Source of the DNA: Apodemus sylvaticus
Lineage: Eukaryota > Chordata > Mammalia > Rodentia > Muridae
Direction: 5' to 3'
Length of the DNA stretch: 64,000 bases
Assembly (NCBI RefSeq): GCF_947179515.1
Contig: NC_067481.1
Location: 23,132,957-23,196,956 of the forward strand
Positions within the stretch are counted from its first letter, which is position 1. Each line of letters begins with the position of its first letter. This document shows positions 32,276 through 43,969 of the stretch, in pieces. The notes below the pieces were generated by a model. That model had not been told where the DNA came from. It was given only the letters and a program-made list of their open reading frames with translations, and ran no database searches. Position numbers and translations under genes: made by a program.

Positions 32276-33600
32276 GCACCCATTTCTTCTCTTAAGTTCA
32301 AGAGTAACATCTAATTTGATCTACATATTAGGCCTAGTTAAAAGTTGATGAGGTTGGGCATAATCTCAGGGATTATAGGTTATGTTTAAAAATTCCTTCC
32401 AAGAAATTTAGATGATTCACTCTTCCCAATATGGCTTGTTTGGTGGTAGTGACCTGGTTAGCTAGCTAGCTAGCTAGTTTGTTTGTTTGTTTTGGGATTT
32501 GATATTGCCTCTGAAGTGTTTTTTTCTCATTTGAAGCATGACTCTTCACTCAGCATAGCTATTCTTTTCGGCATTCACAATCTCCAGACATTCAGAAGAA
32601 TAGAGTTTATGGTGTCAGAAGACTGACACCAGACTGGGGATGTATATAAGTATTCTCAGAGAGCCCAGCCTAACACGGGCATTGTTGTACAGAGTGCCCT
32701 GAAGTGAACCATGGCAGGAACCTGGAAGATCAGGACAGAAAGCCAGGATCTCCTTCCTCAGGTCCTCTTGACTCCAGAGACAGAGAGCATTAAGGATGGT
32801 CAGGAGTCCTTATTTTCCAAAGAGGCAGCAGCTAGAAGTTGAGTTAGGCATAGTTATTTTTCTGTCTTTAAACATGTACTATGTTGTCATAGTGAAAACA
32901 CACAGGCAGATGTAGGCAGATTTCCTCTGAGCTGGAAATCCGCACCTTATCACCTATTTGTGGAAACTAGAACTAGAGAGTAAACGTTGACAACCCAGAC
33001 AAAAAGCAGAAAAGCATCTAGGCAGGGTCCAAGTTAGCGCAACAGGCAGGCACACAGTGAACTAGGGTGGATGGGGAAGCAACTGTATCCAAAAAAGGAG
33101 GGGGGAGTGGGTCAATGTGGCCACTGAAGCCAGAAAGACAATATTAAAAGATGAAAATCAGCTCCACTCGCAGCAATGAGCCAAGAGACTGAATCTCATG
33201 GTGTAGCTAGACTAGGCAGCCAACTTTTCCTAATACGTTTGGGGTGTTTTGTTTGCCAAAAAGGTAACATCAAAATTTCAGGTGTCACTATGGTATGGTA
33301 TCTGAAAACGGTGTTGTATTTCCCATAAGAAAGTCTAAACATTGAATCACCGCTGGCAGGGGTTACTTCAGCGCCCTGCTTCCTATGTTCAAACTTTTTT
33401 TTTGACAATCTTATCAAGTAACAAATGGGCAATCAAGACTGTACCATGAATTTGCTCCCCTGGGTAATCAGAAACAATTAAATGCAAGAAGAATCATTGT
33501 CACACCAGGATAGGCAGGCTATGCCATATGAACAGAGACTGAAATGTATGATAGCAACAAGTAAATTGTCATGTGACAGTGCCCTTTGATGATGTCAAGT
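32276..33600. other. Intergenic, nothing recognised
   Basis: Holds a short (TAGC)n-(TTTG)n run at about 32457-32492. No gene is supported. The last few hundred bases begin the 5' flank of the KRTAP4 gene at 33884. Confidence 0.4.
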
Positions 33601-33726
33601 CAGAAAGGTAATTCAGAAGTACTGACAGAGGAATTCTAACACACCAGGAAGAGACATCGTGTTTCCTACCCAACCTGAAAACGTAACTAGGAAAACAATC
33701 TTGGTTAATTTTGTAATCACATAATA

Positions 33727-33798
33727 TTTATCAACACAAATAATAGCAAGGAAAGAATGCTGCATGTGAGGACAGCAGCCCCTCAGCAGGGTATAAAA
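33727..33798 (+). promoter_or_regulatory. KRTAP4 proximal promoter module, gene at 33884
   Basis: TTTATCAACAC (33727-33737), then AATAGCAAGGAAAGAATGC, then CAGCAGGGTATAAAAGGG with TATAAAA at 33792-33798, exactly 92 bp before the ATG. The same module, with few changes, precedes the genes at 41650, 47181, 54789 (minus) and 59116. HOXC13-like TTTAT and forkhead/SOX-like AACAATA sites are suggested by sequence only. Confidence 0.85.
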
Positions 33799-33883
33799 GG
33801 GGATGTGGGCAGGGAGACTCCCACTTTCAAACCTTCCAACCCACCTTCTTGTAAACCCACCCAGAACGTCCACCTCCAACACC

Positions 33884-34531
33884 ATGGTCAGCTCCTGTTG
33901 TGGCTCTGTCTGCTCTGAGGAGGGCTGTGGCCAAGGCTGCTGCCAGCCCAGCTGCTGCCAGACCACCTGCTGCAGGCCCACCTGCTGCCACCCCAGCTGC
34001 TGTGTGTCCAGCTGCTGCAGACCCAGCTGCTGTGTGTCCAACTGCTGCAGACCCAGCTGCTGTGTGTCCAGCTGCTGCAGGCCCAGCTGCTGTGTGTCCA
34101 GCTGCTGCAGGCCCAGCTGCTGTGTGTCCAGCTGCTGCAGACCCAGCTGCTGCCAGTCTGTGTGCTGCCAGCCCACTTGCTGCCGCCCCAGCTGCTGCAG
34201 ACCCAGCTGCTGTGTGTCCAGCTGCTGCAGGCCCCAATGCTGCCAATCTGTGTGCTGCCAGCCCACCTGCTGCCGCCCCAGCTGTTGCATTTCCAGCTGC
34301 TGTCGCCCCAGCTGCTGCAGGCCTTCCTGCTGCCAGCCCAGCTGCTGTGTGTCCAGCTGCTGCAGGCCCAGCTGCTGCCAGTCTGTGTGCTGCCAACCTA
34401 CCTGCTGTCGTCCCAGCTGCTGTGTCTCCAGTTGTTGCCGTCCCTCCTGCTGTGTGTCCAGCTGCTGCAGGCCCATCTGTTGCCAGAGCACCTGCTGTCG
34501 CCCAGCTTGCTCTAGTTGTTCTTGTTGCTGA
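33884..34531 (+). CDS. Krtap4: Keratin-associated protein, KRTAP4 family (215 aa)
   Basis: High-sulfur hair matrix protein. It begins MVSSCCGSVCSEEGC followed by GQGCCQPSCC and consists of Cys-rich decapeptides; I count 84 Cys in 215 residues (39 percent). Residues 41-90 are five consecutive VSSCCRPSCC-type units (one with VSN). Three QSVCCQPTCC units mark residues 91-100, 123-130 and about 166-175 approximately. The end is ACSSCSCC. The family Met at 33884 is chosen over an in-frame ATG at 33803, which lies only 5 bp after the TATA box and so before any likely transcription start. Single exon, intact. It is the leftmost of the five closely related genes; its coding sequence and promoter are near-identical to theirs but its 3' UTR is different. 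Confidence 0.93.
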   Translation: MVSSCCGSVCSEEGCGQGCCQPSCCQTTCCRPTCCHPSCCVSSCCRPSCCVSNCCRPSCCVSSCCRPSCCVSSCCRPSCCVSSCCRPSCCQSVCCQPTCCRPSCCRPSCCVSSCCRPQCCQSVCCQPTCCRPSCCISSCCRPSCCRPSCCQPSCCVSSCCRPSCCQSVCCQPTCCRPSCCVSSCCRPSCCVSSCCRPICCQSTCCRPACSSCSCC

Positions 34532-34821
34532 GGGCTCTCACCCACAGTCTCCTGTTCACCCCCAACCAACATTCCATATATAGAGCACCTGTGAGCTGAG
34601 TCCTAAGATACCAGTTGTAAACCCTTAATTCCAGTTGATTAACATGCTGTTTTTGCCCACAAATATACCCTATCTCTCACTTGTATTCTCTCTTTCCTGT
34701 ATGAATGCAACTTTGAATTTCCTTCAGATTTCTTAAAACTATTATGTGACCTCCATGGAACCCCCATGGAAATACTTGTTATCTGCCATATTTCCTAAAA
34801 TGGAGTTTTCCCTTTAACTTA

Positions 34822-34827
34822 AATAAA
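34822..34827 (+). promoter_or_regulatory. Polyadenylation signal of KRTAP4 gene at 33884
   Basis: AATAAA within CTTAAATAAATGC, about 290 bases after the stop codon. Confidence 0.75.
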
Positions 34828-36080
34828 TGCATGTCTGCAGCCATAGAAATATAAAGGTATTTTGTCATTTTTTCCCTTTCTGTTGTCATGCACCAGCATT
34901 TCTGTAAGCCATCTACAAAAAACAAATAGTCCACAGGAGGCAGTGACATGCACGCCAGCTCCTTGCCTGCAGAAATCTCCATTTGAAAGCATAAATACAA
35001 TATGGATGCTTAGATCTAGTATCTGGATGCCTCCTGCAGGCAGTCTCTTACAAAGACCAAGTTTTAGGCAAGAGAGCTCAAACCTCTGTGCTCTGCATGT
35101 ACTTAAAAGGATATCAGTGGGCATCGTGCAGAAGCCCGCTGTATGGAAGGAGCTGCCACCACAAGAAGTGTGTGCTTTGTTGTGCTTGGTAAAAGCAGAA
35201 CCTTAAACAGAAACTTTTGGAGGAAACATTAACAAGAAAAGGTTCTCCAAAGGAAGGTGAAAGACATTTCCAGGAAATAGGTTACAGTAGTAGAAACACA
35301 GGACACCTTCTATAAATGCCAACCCATCTGATGTCATGAGACAGGAAGGTTCTAGAATGCAAGCAGGACTACAGCCCTCCCTTTCGTAGAGGCGAAGTCT
35401 GGCTCTTCCTTTGCACAGTTACTCAGTCATCACCATCTGTGGCCACTTGGCATAAGAGGAGAGGTGGAGACATGTGGAGCGAAAGTAGCATGTGTGTATA
35501 AAAACAACCCCTGGGAACACAGCACATCACAAATGAGCAGTGGGAGCTTCCTGAGTTGTGTGCTCATACTCGCTTAAGGATGAGGACCAGTAAGACAAAG
35601 GGCGCTTGAGTAGACCATCCTATACCCACTTGTACACCTCCGTCTTCTAATTACTCCAACCCATTAATCAGAATCAGAAGAGAAAGGTATGATGGGTATA
35701 TCAGATGCCTGCTTTGAAGAACCCCTTAGGTCATGTCCCAAGAGTTCTGAGCCAGTGGTTGCTATATTTTTATTGAACTCTAGATGTTATTCTTAGTCAT
35801 TTTCACTTAGCGCTCCAACTAAACTTGCCAGTATTGCTCCTTGGGTATCATCGCTAAGATATGCTCCTCTCCTCTGTTGATCAGGGGCTCTATTTCACCC
35901 TGGTAGTACAGTCAGTCTCTGTAAGTCAATATCAAGCATTCAGAAGCTCTATATTCTTGTGGGTCTTATTGTGTCAAAGGGCAGGAGAGTCAAGAGAACC
36001 TAAGGAGACAGTGAATTTATATTTCTCTCTTGTCTCCTCTTACCTTGATATCTTTAGGGCTCCATTTGTATGACATACTA
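34828..36080. other. Intergenic, nothing recognised
   Basis: Open frames of about 100 codons occur on both strands at 34819-35206 but show no known motif. A TATA-like GTGTATAAAAACAACCCC at about 35496-35512 has no gene after it and may belong to an old LTR. Confidence 0.4.
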
Positions 36081-36089
36081 GACACCTGT

Positions 36090-36201
36090 TAGCTTTTATT
36101 GATTACTTTTAGCTTTTTATTGATTCTTTGTGAATTTCACATCATGTACCCCAGTCCCGCTCATCTATACATCCCCTCATATACATCTTTTACTTCCCCA
36201 C

Positions 36202-36285
<84 letters not shown>

Positions 36286-36610
36286 CAGCAAAAGAAAAAT
36301 AAAACAGAAAACACATCACATTGGAAGCTATAGAACAGGGTATCTCACACTATATCCCTCTGTCCATAAATCTTCACTTGCAAGTGTTCATTGCAACGTG
36401 TCAATGGCCTGGTTAGAAGTCTCCGGCTTCTGTGACATCATCAATCCCGAACCCTCACTGGGCCTCCTCCTGATTATCCTGTTGTTTCCCTGTGTCGTGG
36501 AGATCTTGAAGGTTTGGATCAGCAGGACTGGCCCTTTCTTGCATCCCAACCAACCCTACTCCAACAAGGCCACACCTACTCCAACAGAAACATACCTTCT
36601 AATAGTGCCA
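36090..36610 (-). mobile_element. LINE-1-related/rodent repeat, antisense, with (CA)n(GA)n
   Basis: TTGTGAATTTCACATCATGTACCCC, CCATTGGCCTGG-like and AACAAGGCCACACCTACTCC plus TAATAGTGCCACTCCCTGGG are frequent murid repeat phrases. The part at 36320-36460 matches 3850-4005 in reverse. Confidence 0.5.
36208..36281. repeat. (CA)n-(GA)n compound microsatellite
   Basis: About 36 bases of CA followed directly by about 37 bases of GA. The same compound order recurs at 62525-62640. Confidence 0.95.
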
Positions 36611-36639
36611 CTCCCTGGGCCGGGCCATATGCAAACTGT

Positions 36640-37540
36640 CACAACATGCTAACAAAGCATATGTGCATACATATGCATATATACATATATGCATATATCT
36701 CTAGAGCAAAAGTAGCAGATATTCCAAAATTGGGTGCCTTTGTCTTATAATCAGGAACAACAGGTTCTCCTTCAAAATCCACAGATTGCTGGGGGTTACA
36801 CTCTATTCCTGTTCCAGTTACCATTCCTAACTGGTTACCCAGCTCATAATTATACCCATATTAATTCTCAGAGCTAAATGGTTCTACCTGGATTCTTTCA
36901 TGATCTTATCATTCCCATTACTCCTATAGAGCTATATTCTGCAGCAATACTTCCTATTAAAAACAAGGATGTTAGTGAATTGTCTCTACTCTGAATTTGT
37001 CCACAGTGCTGCTGACCCCATAATTGCTCCATCCTAATCACATAATAAACAGAGCATCTCTTGGGCCAGACAGAAGCAAAATGAGTTTGTTGGGTTTATG
37101 GCCCTCAAGCACAAGTATATTATTGCATATCTACTTCTTGTCAACCTTTGGTCGCTTCTTTTACTTGATGCTCTTTGTACTAGTCACTTGTCATTCTATG
37201 AGTTCAAAATGTAGCAGCATAAACACTATACACTATTAACCCACAGTGTCTGTGGGTCAGGAACAGAAACAATACTGATGCATTGCTGGTTTCCTAGTAC
37301 TTCATAAGCTTCAGAAAGATGTTGATTGGCATTGGGGTATTCTCTATGGAGTCAGTCTGAAAGAATTCAGATTTAAGCTCACTTCTGTGACAGCTGAGAA
37401 TGCCTTCTTCCTTGACACCATTGGGATGAGAGCCTCAGCACTTTGGGGGTGTTGTATGAAGATCTTCTCCAGCTTTTTGCCACGTAGGTCATCTAAACCA
37501 GTGTCAGAGGATGAACCTGTGGAAGAGAGTTTGCCAGCAA
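36640..37540. other. Intergenic, nothing recognised
   Basis: Contains a short (AT/CATATG) rich tract near 36660-36700. No gene is supported. Confidence 0.4.
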
Positions 37541-37554
37541 GAGGAATTGACTTT

Positions 37555-37835
37555 AAAACATGAGGGCAATTTTCTTGATTAATGATTGAGGTGGATGAAC
37601 CCAGCTCACTTGGTACTAGTCCTGGGGCTGCAGTTCTGGGTTCTATAAGGAAACAGGCTGGGCAAGTCATAAGGAACAAGTTAGTAAAACAGCACTTTTC
37701 TATTCTTAGCACTTCCTGCATCAGTTCCTGTCTCCAGGTTTCTATATTGCTTGAGCCCCTGCCCTGACATCTTTCAGTAACACTTTCCTTCCCAAATTGC
37801 TTTTGGTTATGGTGTTTGTCACAACAGCAAAAATG
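37555..37835 (+). mobile_element. Rodent medium-copy interspersed repeat, sense
   Basis: TTTCTTGATTAATGATTGAGG, GGGTTCTATAAGGAAACAGGC, CTTCCTGCATCAGTTCCTG and TTGCTTTTGGTTATGGTG belong to the same family as 21945-22345 and 30285-30650. Confidence 0.6.
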
Positions 37836-37839
37836 CTAA

Positions 37840-40750
37840 GTAAACAGATCCCAATGGAGAACGTGCCTTAATGAGCTATGAACCTTTCCTGTGGGTCTTC
37901 CTCTTTCAGGTTCACAACCTCCTAACGTTATCCTCTGTGTTACAACACCCAGACTATAACACATAGCGTTTGGTGAATAATCTGCATGGTCAGAGCAACC
38001 ATATACACTATGAAGTGAGTGAGCATAACCTTTAAGGTTGTCTAAGTAAGACAGTATGGAGCACTGAGCAAAATAATTCAAAAAACAGAGTGACATTCCG
38101 TTGTAGAGCATTAAAAACAGCAAAACCAGACTTTATTGTTTAAAAATGCATACTTAGGTGATTGAATTTCGAAGATGAAAAATTTTAAAAGACTACTTCA
38201 AAAATTGGGAAGGTGACTTTGTGGTCGAGGGGGGAAGAAAGGGGGGAGGAAGATGTAGTTAAGAAAGACATGTAGGAACCCTACTTGAGGATGCAAAGAC
38301 TCTCCACTGGGCTTTGGGTGGGTAGATACTGTAGCCAGAATTTTGCTACTTTGTGGGTTCTTTTTCCTTCCACCCTTCTCCACCCCTTCTCTTCCACCTT
38401 TTCAGCCCCCTAACACTAGATTGAGAAAAATGGATAGAGGGGAAAGGGGGTGATGTTAATGCTAGTTACTTTCTGCTGATTAAGGGTGTCAAGTTCCTTG
38501 GGACAAATTTGATCTTCATCTTAGGGTATCTAATTTCTTCTTCTTGCTGTTTCTTCTTTGCATACTTAGCAGTCTGTAACCAACAACTACCAAGTAACAA
38601 CCAATAACCTATTCACCGCTTCTTGGGGGAGCTTAGCATTTATATACACTCTGAAGAGTCCCCAGAATTCAAAACATCACACAATCACAAAAACTATCTG
38701 TCACCGACAAAATCATGCCTGTGTTAGAGCATGAGGCAAATCATTGTCAGCTGCTGGGTACAAACTGAAGCAGCCCCATATCCCACACCTGGAATTAAAA
38801 TGAAAACATAATATTTCTGTATTTTTTTAAGAAACCACAATTCTCACTACTACAAGATACTGGCTTAACAATTATTTTCTATACTGCATATGAACATTTC
38901 ACATACTTTTCAGTATACCTGTGTTTTCTATAAAATCAAATGTGATCTCTGTGACCACCACAACCAGCAGATCTGTGGGAGGCAAGAAGGAAGTTTGGGT
39001 CAACATGACTAAGTAGCTGGTGCTGGTTCAAACTTTGGTAGTCAGACCCTCATTAGTATTCTTAAGGCATATTTAAGGACATCACAAATTGGTGAAAATT
39101 TTCCTGGTGATAATTAGCTCAATCCCTTGTGCCCAACAAAGCACACACAAATCTTCTTGAGGATCAAGGTAAGCTAAATAAAGACTGGACATGACTACAT
39201 TGACACCATCCATAAAGATAGGTTTTATAGGTTGATTACATTGATACATTCCATAAAAATAGGTTCTATAGATAAATTGAGAAAACAAGTTCTTGATAAG
39301 GGGTAGGAACCCACCTGGTCTTGACACAGAGGTAGCACAAAGATCATGAGGTGACTAATCTCATCCTTCTGGGTGGAAACAGACTATGCATCTCTTTCTT
39401 TGAAGGAACAACCCTGTATGTTTAATATTCGAGGTTCCCCTTATCATTGAGCATAAAGACCTCTGTGCCTCTTACAATCAAATACTTACAACTGGTTATA
39501 GATAAGCAACATGTAAAGATTAAAACAGGCAAACAAACAAGGTGAAATTAAACCAAAAATAGACATTGTTATTACTTCACAAATCGGTCTGAATATATGT
39601 GTCATTTCACAACAAGCACAACAATATTATTTAATGTATGTTCCAAAATATGTAAGTGAAGCTTGATTTTTAATATAAGGTATAATAGATGCATCCAGAA
39701 TAAGGTCTATTTTTCTCTCTGTTAAAATAGCTATTTGTGTCTCTATTTAGATAAAGATATTTTCATGAAGAAAAAAGTCAGAATGAAACCCACCTACTTG
39801 CAGTATATTTTAGCTACATATAGAATATATAGCTTTTATAAATTTATAAAAGAGAATTCACATAGCATAAATGATACCTGACCAGAAAAGTCTGGTTTGC
39901 TTACCATGCATTTAAAGAACCTATTGTCACCGGACATAGCTGGTTACTTGCATTTTCAGTTGAATTGATCCAGTACTTGGAAGGCATTTGCAAATGCCAA
40001 CCTTGTCCATTCCCATATCCATAGTGTTTGAGTTCTTTCATTATGTTACTATAAAAAGAAAGAAAAATAGCTTTAAGGGCAAGGAAAATTATTAAACAGG
40101 AAAAAATTATTCACCACCTTCTACTCTGTGATAAAAGAGAGATAATGTAAATGTGGTCCAGATGTTAAAAATCAATTCTACTAAAACAGATTGTGGGTGG
40201 AACTTATCCAGTATGGGAAATGATAATTTCCCCACTTCTGAGTTTCCTTTGCAAGGTTATCCAGTGTAATTGTCTATATTCAGTAATTTCTCACTGTAAC
40301 TTAAGCTAGAGCAGTTATTTTTACCCAGGTGAGTCTGCTGGTGTTGGAAATAGAGTACCCTATAGCAGTAAAGAGTGTTTTAAATGCTGAAAGCTCCTTG
40401 TTTGTAATTCAGAATTTCTCTGCTAGTCACATACTATTGATTAAAATTTCATTAACTTGCAATCTATGTTCTTAGTTAAAATGGGCACAAATGCATGCAA
40501 TATGGACAATTAAAGGGGTTGGGTCTCAAACTTTAATGCCAGTTGAGAAACTTGGAAAAAGTTCAGAATCTTCTGAGGCTTTACTCCAGACCAATTAAAT
40601 ACTCCAGACTAATTAAATAAGGTTAGTTCTGGGCAGAAGTCAAGAATTAGCCAGTTTGCAACAGGGTGGTTCCACCATGCAGTCAACCCTGGGAACTTCT
40701 GGTGCAGGGACTGGTATTATCCATCTCTTAGACTATGGCAAGAATGTATC
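37840..40750. other. Intergenic, nothing recognised except a duplicated anchor
   Basis: No gene found. The segment at about 40475-40530 (AAAATGGGCACAAATGCATG, then ATATGGACAATTAAAG) aligns with about 57390-57445, so the right-hand end belongs to an older duplicated KRTAP4 unit. Confidence 0.45.
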
Positions 40751-40756
40751 TTGTCT

Positions 40757-40940
40757 TTTGGGACTAGAGAGATGGCTTGCAGTTGCTGTGGTTGCAAAGG
40801 ACCAGAGTTTGGCGCAAGGATCAGCCATGTCAGAGCACTCTCAACCTGGCTTCCACTCCAGCTCTGATATCCTCTATTGCTTTCTACAGACACCTGCATA
40901 CACCTGCATGCATGCATACATACTTACACCCTTACAACCC
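40757..40940 (+). mobile_element. B2/B3-type SINE, sense, diverged
   Basis: GGACTAGAGAGATGGCTTGCAG, AAAGGACCAGAGTTTGGCG and CACCTGCATACACCTGCATG match a tRNA-derived B3/B2 element in order. Confidence 0.7.
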
Positions 40941-41103
40941 CTATGAATGAAAATAGATATGAGTGTGAGTCATCCTCTCCCCAGAAGCCATCAAAAAGTA
41001 GATCTTAAAAAGTAACGTATTTAGCTTTTTTAGGAGTGCGGAAATGTCTTTCTTAATCTTCTTAAATTTATGTAGAAGTCTATATAATTAACCTTTCATT
41101 GGT

Positions 41104-41136
41104 ACATATATATGTATACACATACATACATACGTA

Positions 41137-41177
<41 letters not shown>
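41104..41177. repeat. (AT)n / TATGTATACA microsatellite
   Basis: About 75 bases of TA and ATAC alternation ending in pure (AT)n. Confidence 0.9.
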
Positions 41178-41179
<2 letters not shown>

Positions 41180-41492
41180 TCTGTGTAGTAGTGTGTGTCC
41201 ATCTAGCAGAAGACCCAGTTTCTTATCACTGTAAATGATACTGTCATAGAGTTGCATCACCACAATTTTGGCCTACAGAAGTAGGGCCACACAAGATGAG
41301 AAGAAATTGAAGAGGGCCAAGATGCATGATGCCAGGTGATAGCTCTCCTGAAGAAACTAAAACAGGAAAGACACTCAACTGATGGCTCAGCAACAGTGGA
41401 CAATGAACATACCAGGAAAAGGAGCTTTTGTGTTCTATCCATCTTATAAATTTAACCAGGAAAAGACACTTGCCTAATGTGATGATCACCTA

Positions 41493-41564
41493 ATTATTAA
41501 CACAAACAATAACAAGGAAAGAATGCTGCATGTGAGGACAGCAGCCCCTCAGCAGGGTATAAAA
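41493..41564 (+). promoter_or_regulatory. KRTAP4 proximal promoter module, gene at 41650
   Basis: ATTATTAACACAAACAATAA, CAAGGAAAGAATGCTGC and CAGGGTATAAAAGGGG, with TATAAAA at 41558-41564, 92 bp before the ATG. Confidence 0.85.
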
Positions 41565-41649
41565 GGGGATGTGGGCAGGGAGACTCCCACTTCCAAACCT
41601 TCCAACCCACCTTCTTGTAAACCCACCCAGAACCTCCACCTCTGACACC

Positions 41650-42270
41650 ATGGTCAGCTCCTGTTGTGGCTCTGTCTGCTCTGAGGAGGGCTGTGGCCAA
41701 GGCTGCTGCCAGCCTAGCTGCTGCTGCCAGACCACCTGCTGTAGGCCCACCTGCTGCAGACCCAGCTGTTGCAGGCCCATCTGTTGTGTGTCCAGCTGCT
41801 GCAGACCCAGCTGCTGTCAGTCTGTCTGCTGCCAGCCCACTTGCTGCCGCCCCAGCTGCTGTGTGTCCAGTTGCTGCAGGCCCAGCTGCTGCCGCCCCAG
41901 CTATTGCATTTCTAGCTGTTGCAGGCCCAGCTCCTGCAGCCCCAGCTGTTGTGTGACTAGCTGCTGCAGGCCACAGTGCTGCCAATCTGTGTGCTGCCAG
42001 CCTACCTGCTGCTGCCCCAGCTGTTGCAGCCCCTGCTGTGGTAGTTCTAGCTGTTGTGGATCCAGCTGTTGCAGACCCAGCTGCTGCATTTCTAGCTGCT
42101 GTCGCCCCAGCTGTTGCCAGGCCACCTGCTGCCGCCCCAGCTGCTGTGTGTCCAGCTGTTGCAGGCCCCAGTGCTGCATCTCCAGCTGCTGCCGCCCCAT
42201 CTGTTGCCAGACCACCTGCTGCAGGACCACCTGCTGCCGCCCAGCATGCTCTAGCTGCTCTTGCTGCTGA
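41650..42270 (+). CDS. Krtap4: Keratin-associated protein, KRTAP4 family (206 aa)
   Basis: High-sulfur hair matrix protein starting MVSSCCGSVCSEEGC; 80 Cys in 206 residues (39 percent). It differs from its neighbours by one extra Cys codon (CCCQTT, residues 24-29), which breaks the strict decapeptide phase, by a CCPSCCSPCCGSSSCC block (about 131-146), and by CISS and CVTS variants. It ends RTTCCRPACSSCSCC, as does the gene at 47181. The ATG 92 bp after TATA is taken as start; an upstream in-frame ATG at 41569 precedes any plausible transcription start. Single exon and intact. The antisense frame is interrupted here, unlike in the sister genes. Confidence 0.93.
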   Translation: MVSSCCGSVCSEEGCGQGCCQPSCCCQTTCCRPTCCRPSCCRPICCVSSCCRPSCCQSVCCQPTCCRPSCCVSSCCRPSCCRPSYCISSCCRPSSCSPSCCVTSCCRPQCCQSVCCQPTCCCPSCCSPCCGSSSCCGSSCCRPSCCISSCCRPSCCQATCCRPSCCVSSCCRPQCCISSCCRPICCQTTCCRTTCCRPACSSCSCC

Positions 42271-42496
42271 TCATTGTCACCCACAGTCTCCTGCTCTTCA
42301 TCACACATAGTTCAGACCATGTGTGTGCTGAGGCTCATTGTAAAGCCTCTGATACAACTGAGATTGATTTGGACAAATATATTGCCACACTCCAGCCTGC
42401 TCAGTATCTGTTTAAAATGAACACATATTTGAGCTTTCTAAACTCTCGTAATATTTTGTTCTGTGCTATATTTTTTTAAAAGACAAGCTTCCTAAT

Positions 42497-42513
42497 AATA
42501 AATTAATAATAAA
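42497..42513 (+). promoter_or_regulatory. Polyadenylation signals of KRTAP4 gene at 41650
   Basis: Two AATAAA hexamers, 42497-42502 and 42508-42513, about 230 bases after the stop codon. Confidence 0.75.
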
Positions 42514-42519
42514 TGTTTA

Positions 42520-43355
42520 AAGGTATATATGCAAAATGTGATTGTTTCTCCTTATTTTTCTTGATGAAATTATCCTCAATTGGCCTTTAATGTCTTGGTA
42601 AGCTGAGAGGTTATTGGGTCACACAGGGAACAGTCATCCCACTGGGTTGTTAGAAATCATGACCAGGACTATTCTAGCACAGCCACTTTTCTGCACCTTT
42701 GGATTCTTTGTTTCCCCTTTACGAGTGATGAGAGACCAAATGAATCTAGAATAATAATCAATAGTTAGGCTCTATGAACATATTGCAGCTAAAACACCAT
42801 ATTTATTTTATAAATTTAATTTTATAAACATGAAAATTATTGTTATTTTATAAATCAAAGCAAGTTTTATCTGTTTCTCTGGAATCAGAAACTGTTAGGC
42901 TGCATTGTCTGTGTCACACAGCTTCAGTAAAGGCGTCATCTGGTACTGGGGTCTTTTGTTATAGCCAACTTGGAAGGGTCCACCTCCACGTTCACTTCTG
43001 AGGTCACTGAGAACATTTGCTTCCTTGAGAGCATTTGTGTGAGAGCCTCTTGTCTCCTACACAGCAGCTGGATTTCTCAAAGCTAGCGTCAGGGAGAATA
43101 TGCCAAGAGTTGGTCACCAAGAGGAGAGTCACAGTTTTCTCACTTCCTCCTTGATTGTTAACATGTGTGGTTGGCTAGAAGTAAATGTCTCACAAGTGGG
43201 AGTCTTCCACATCCTGTGAAAGAGCAGGTAGAGAGAACTGAGGGCCACTAGGGGTACTCTGCCCCAGGTAGAATATAATCTCAAGCAAAAGGGGCAAAGT
43301 GCAAATAGTGATATTCTGTGCAAACCCCCAAGCTAAATAATCACAACATACATGC
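42520..43355. other. Intergenic, nothing recognised
   Basis: No gene or clear repeat supported. Confidence 0.4.
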
Positions 43356-43359
43356 AGAG

Positions 43360-43565
43360 ACCTAGCACAGACCCATGAATGCCCCATGATTGCTCTGTCA
43401 ATCTCTGTGAGTCTCTAAGAGCCCTGCGTTGTTGATTCGATGGGCCATGTTCTCCTGGAGCCTCTGATCCCTCTGGTTCCTACAGTCCTTCTGTCCCCTC
43501 TTCCTCAGGGTTGCCTGAGCTCCACCAAACATTTGGCTGTGTCTCTCTCAGCTGTCTAATACATT
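43360..43565 (-). mobile_element. LINE-1-related fragment, antisense
   Basis: CCCCATGATTGCTCTGTCAATC, CTCCTGGAGCCTCTGATCCC and CAGGGTTGCCTGAGCTCC resemble a common murid L1-associated sequence in reverse. Confidence 0.4.
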
Positions 43566-43619
43566 TCTAAACAGAGTAGTTTAGTTTTACAGAGACTTTG
43601 TGAATGGCAGTAGGTGTGT

Positions 43620-43900
43620 CTCTGTTTCTTTTGACTGTTTTAGGACCCTTTTCCTCCTACTACCTTTGCTTCATACAGCCTTGACATGAGGTGGTTTGTT
43701 CCCAGTCTTACTGTATTGTGTTGTGCCATGTTCGGTTGATATCCCTGGAAGGCATTCTCTTTTCTGAAGGGAAACTGAGGAAGAGTGGATCTGCAGGAGA
43801 AGAGAAGAGGTGGAGTCACTGGGGGGAGTAGAGGGAGGGGAGGATGTGGTTGGGATCTATTGCATGAGAGAAAAGGAAAAAAAAATCCAATAACAAATCC
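43620..43900 (+). mobile_element. Old LINE-1 (Lx-type) 3' UTR fragment, sense
   Basis: TTAGGACCCTTTTCCTCCTAC, CAGCCTTGACATGAGG, CGGTTGATATCCCTGGAAGGC and GGGAAACTGAGGAAGAG parallel the fragment at 790-1195. Confidence 0.55.
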
Positions 43901-43904
43901 TCCC

Positions 43905-43962
43905 AAGGAAGGAAGGAAGGAAGGAAGGAAGGAAGGAAGGAAGGAAGGGAGGGAGGGAGGGG
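43905..43962. repeat. (AAGG)n microsatellite
   Basis: About 45 bases of GGAA repeats passing into GGGA repeats. Confidence 0.95.
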
Positions 43963-43969
43963 CAAAACA

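Noticed and set aside
33803..33883. 27-codon N-terminal extension (MWAGRLPL...) in frame with all five KRTAP4 genes
   Set aside because: The upstream ATG lies only 5 bp after the TATA box, before the expected transcription start, so it should not be in the mRNA.
33613..34572. Long Gln-rich antisense open frame (319 codons) opposite the KRTAP4 gene, with similar ones at 47021-47881, 54176-54964 and 58908-59648
   Set aside because: TGC-TGC codon runs read as CAG (Gln) in one antisense frame and GCA (Ala) in another, neither of which gives stops. The frames recur wherever a KAP gene lies and one is interrupted at 41650-42270. No promoter or conserved feature of their own.
33900..34583. Ala/Pro-rich plus-strand frames overlapping the KAP coding regions
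   Set aside because: Shifted reading of the same Cys-rich repeats; they begin at non-ATG codons in several genes and have no family resemblance.
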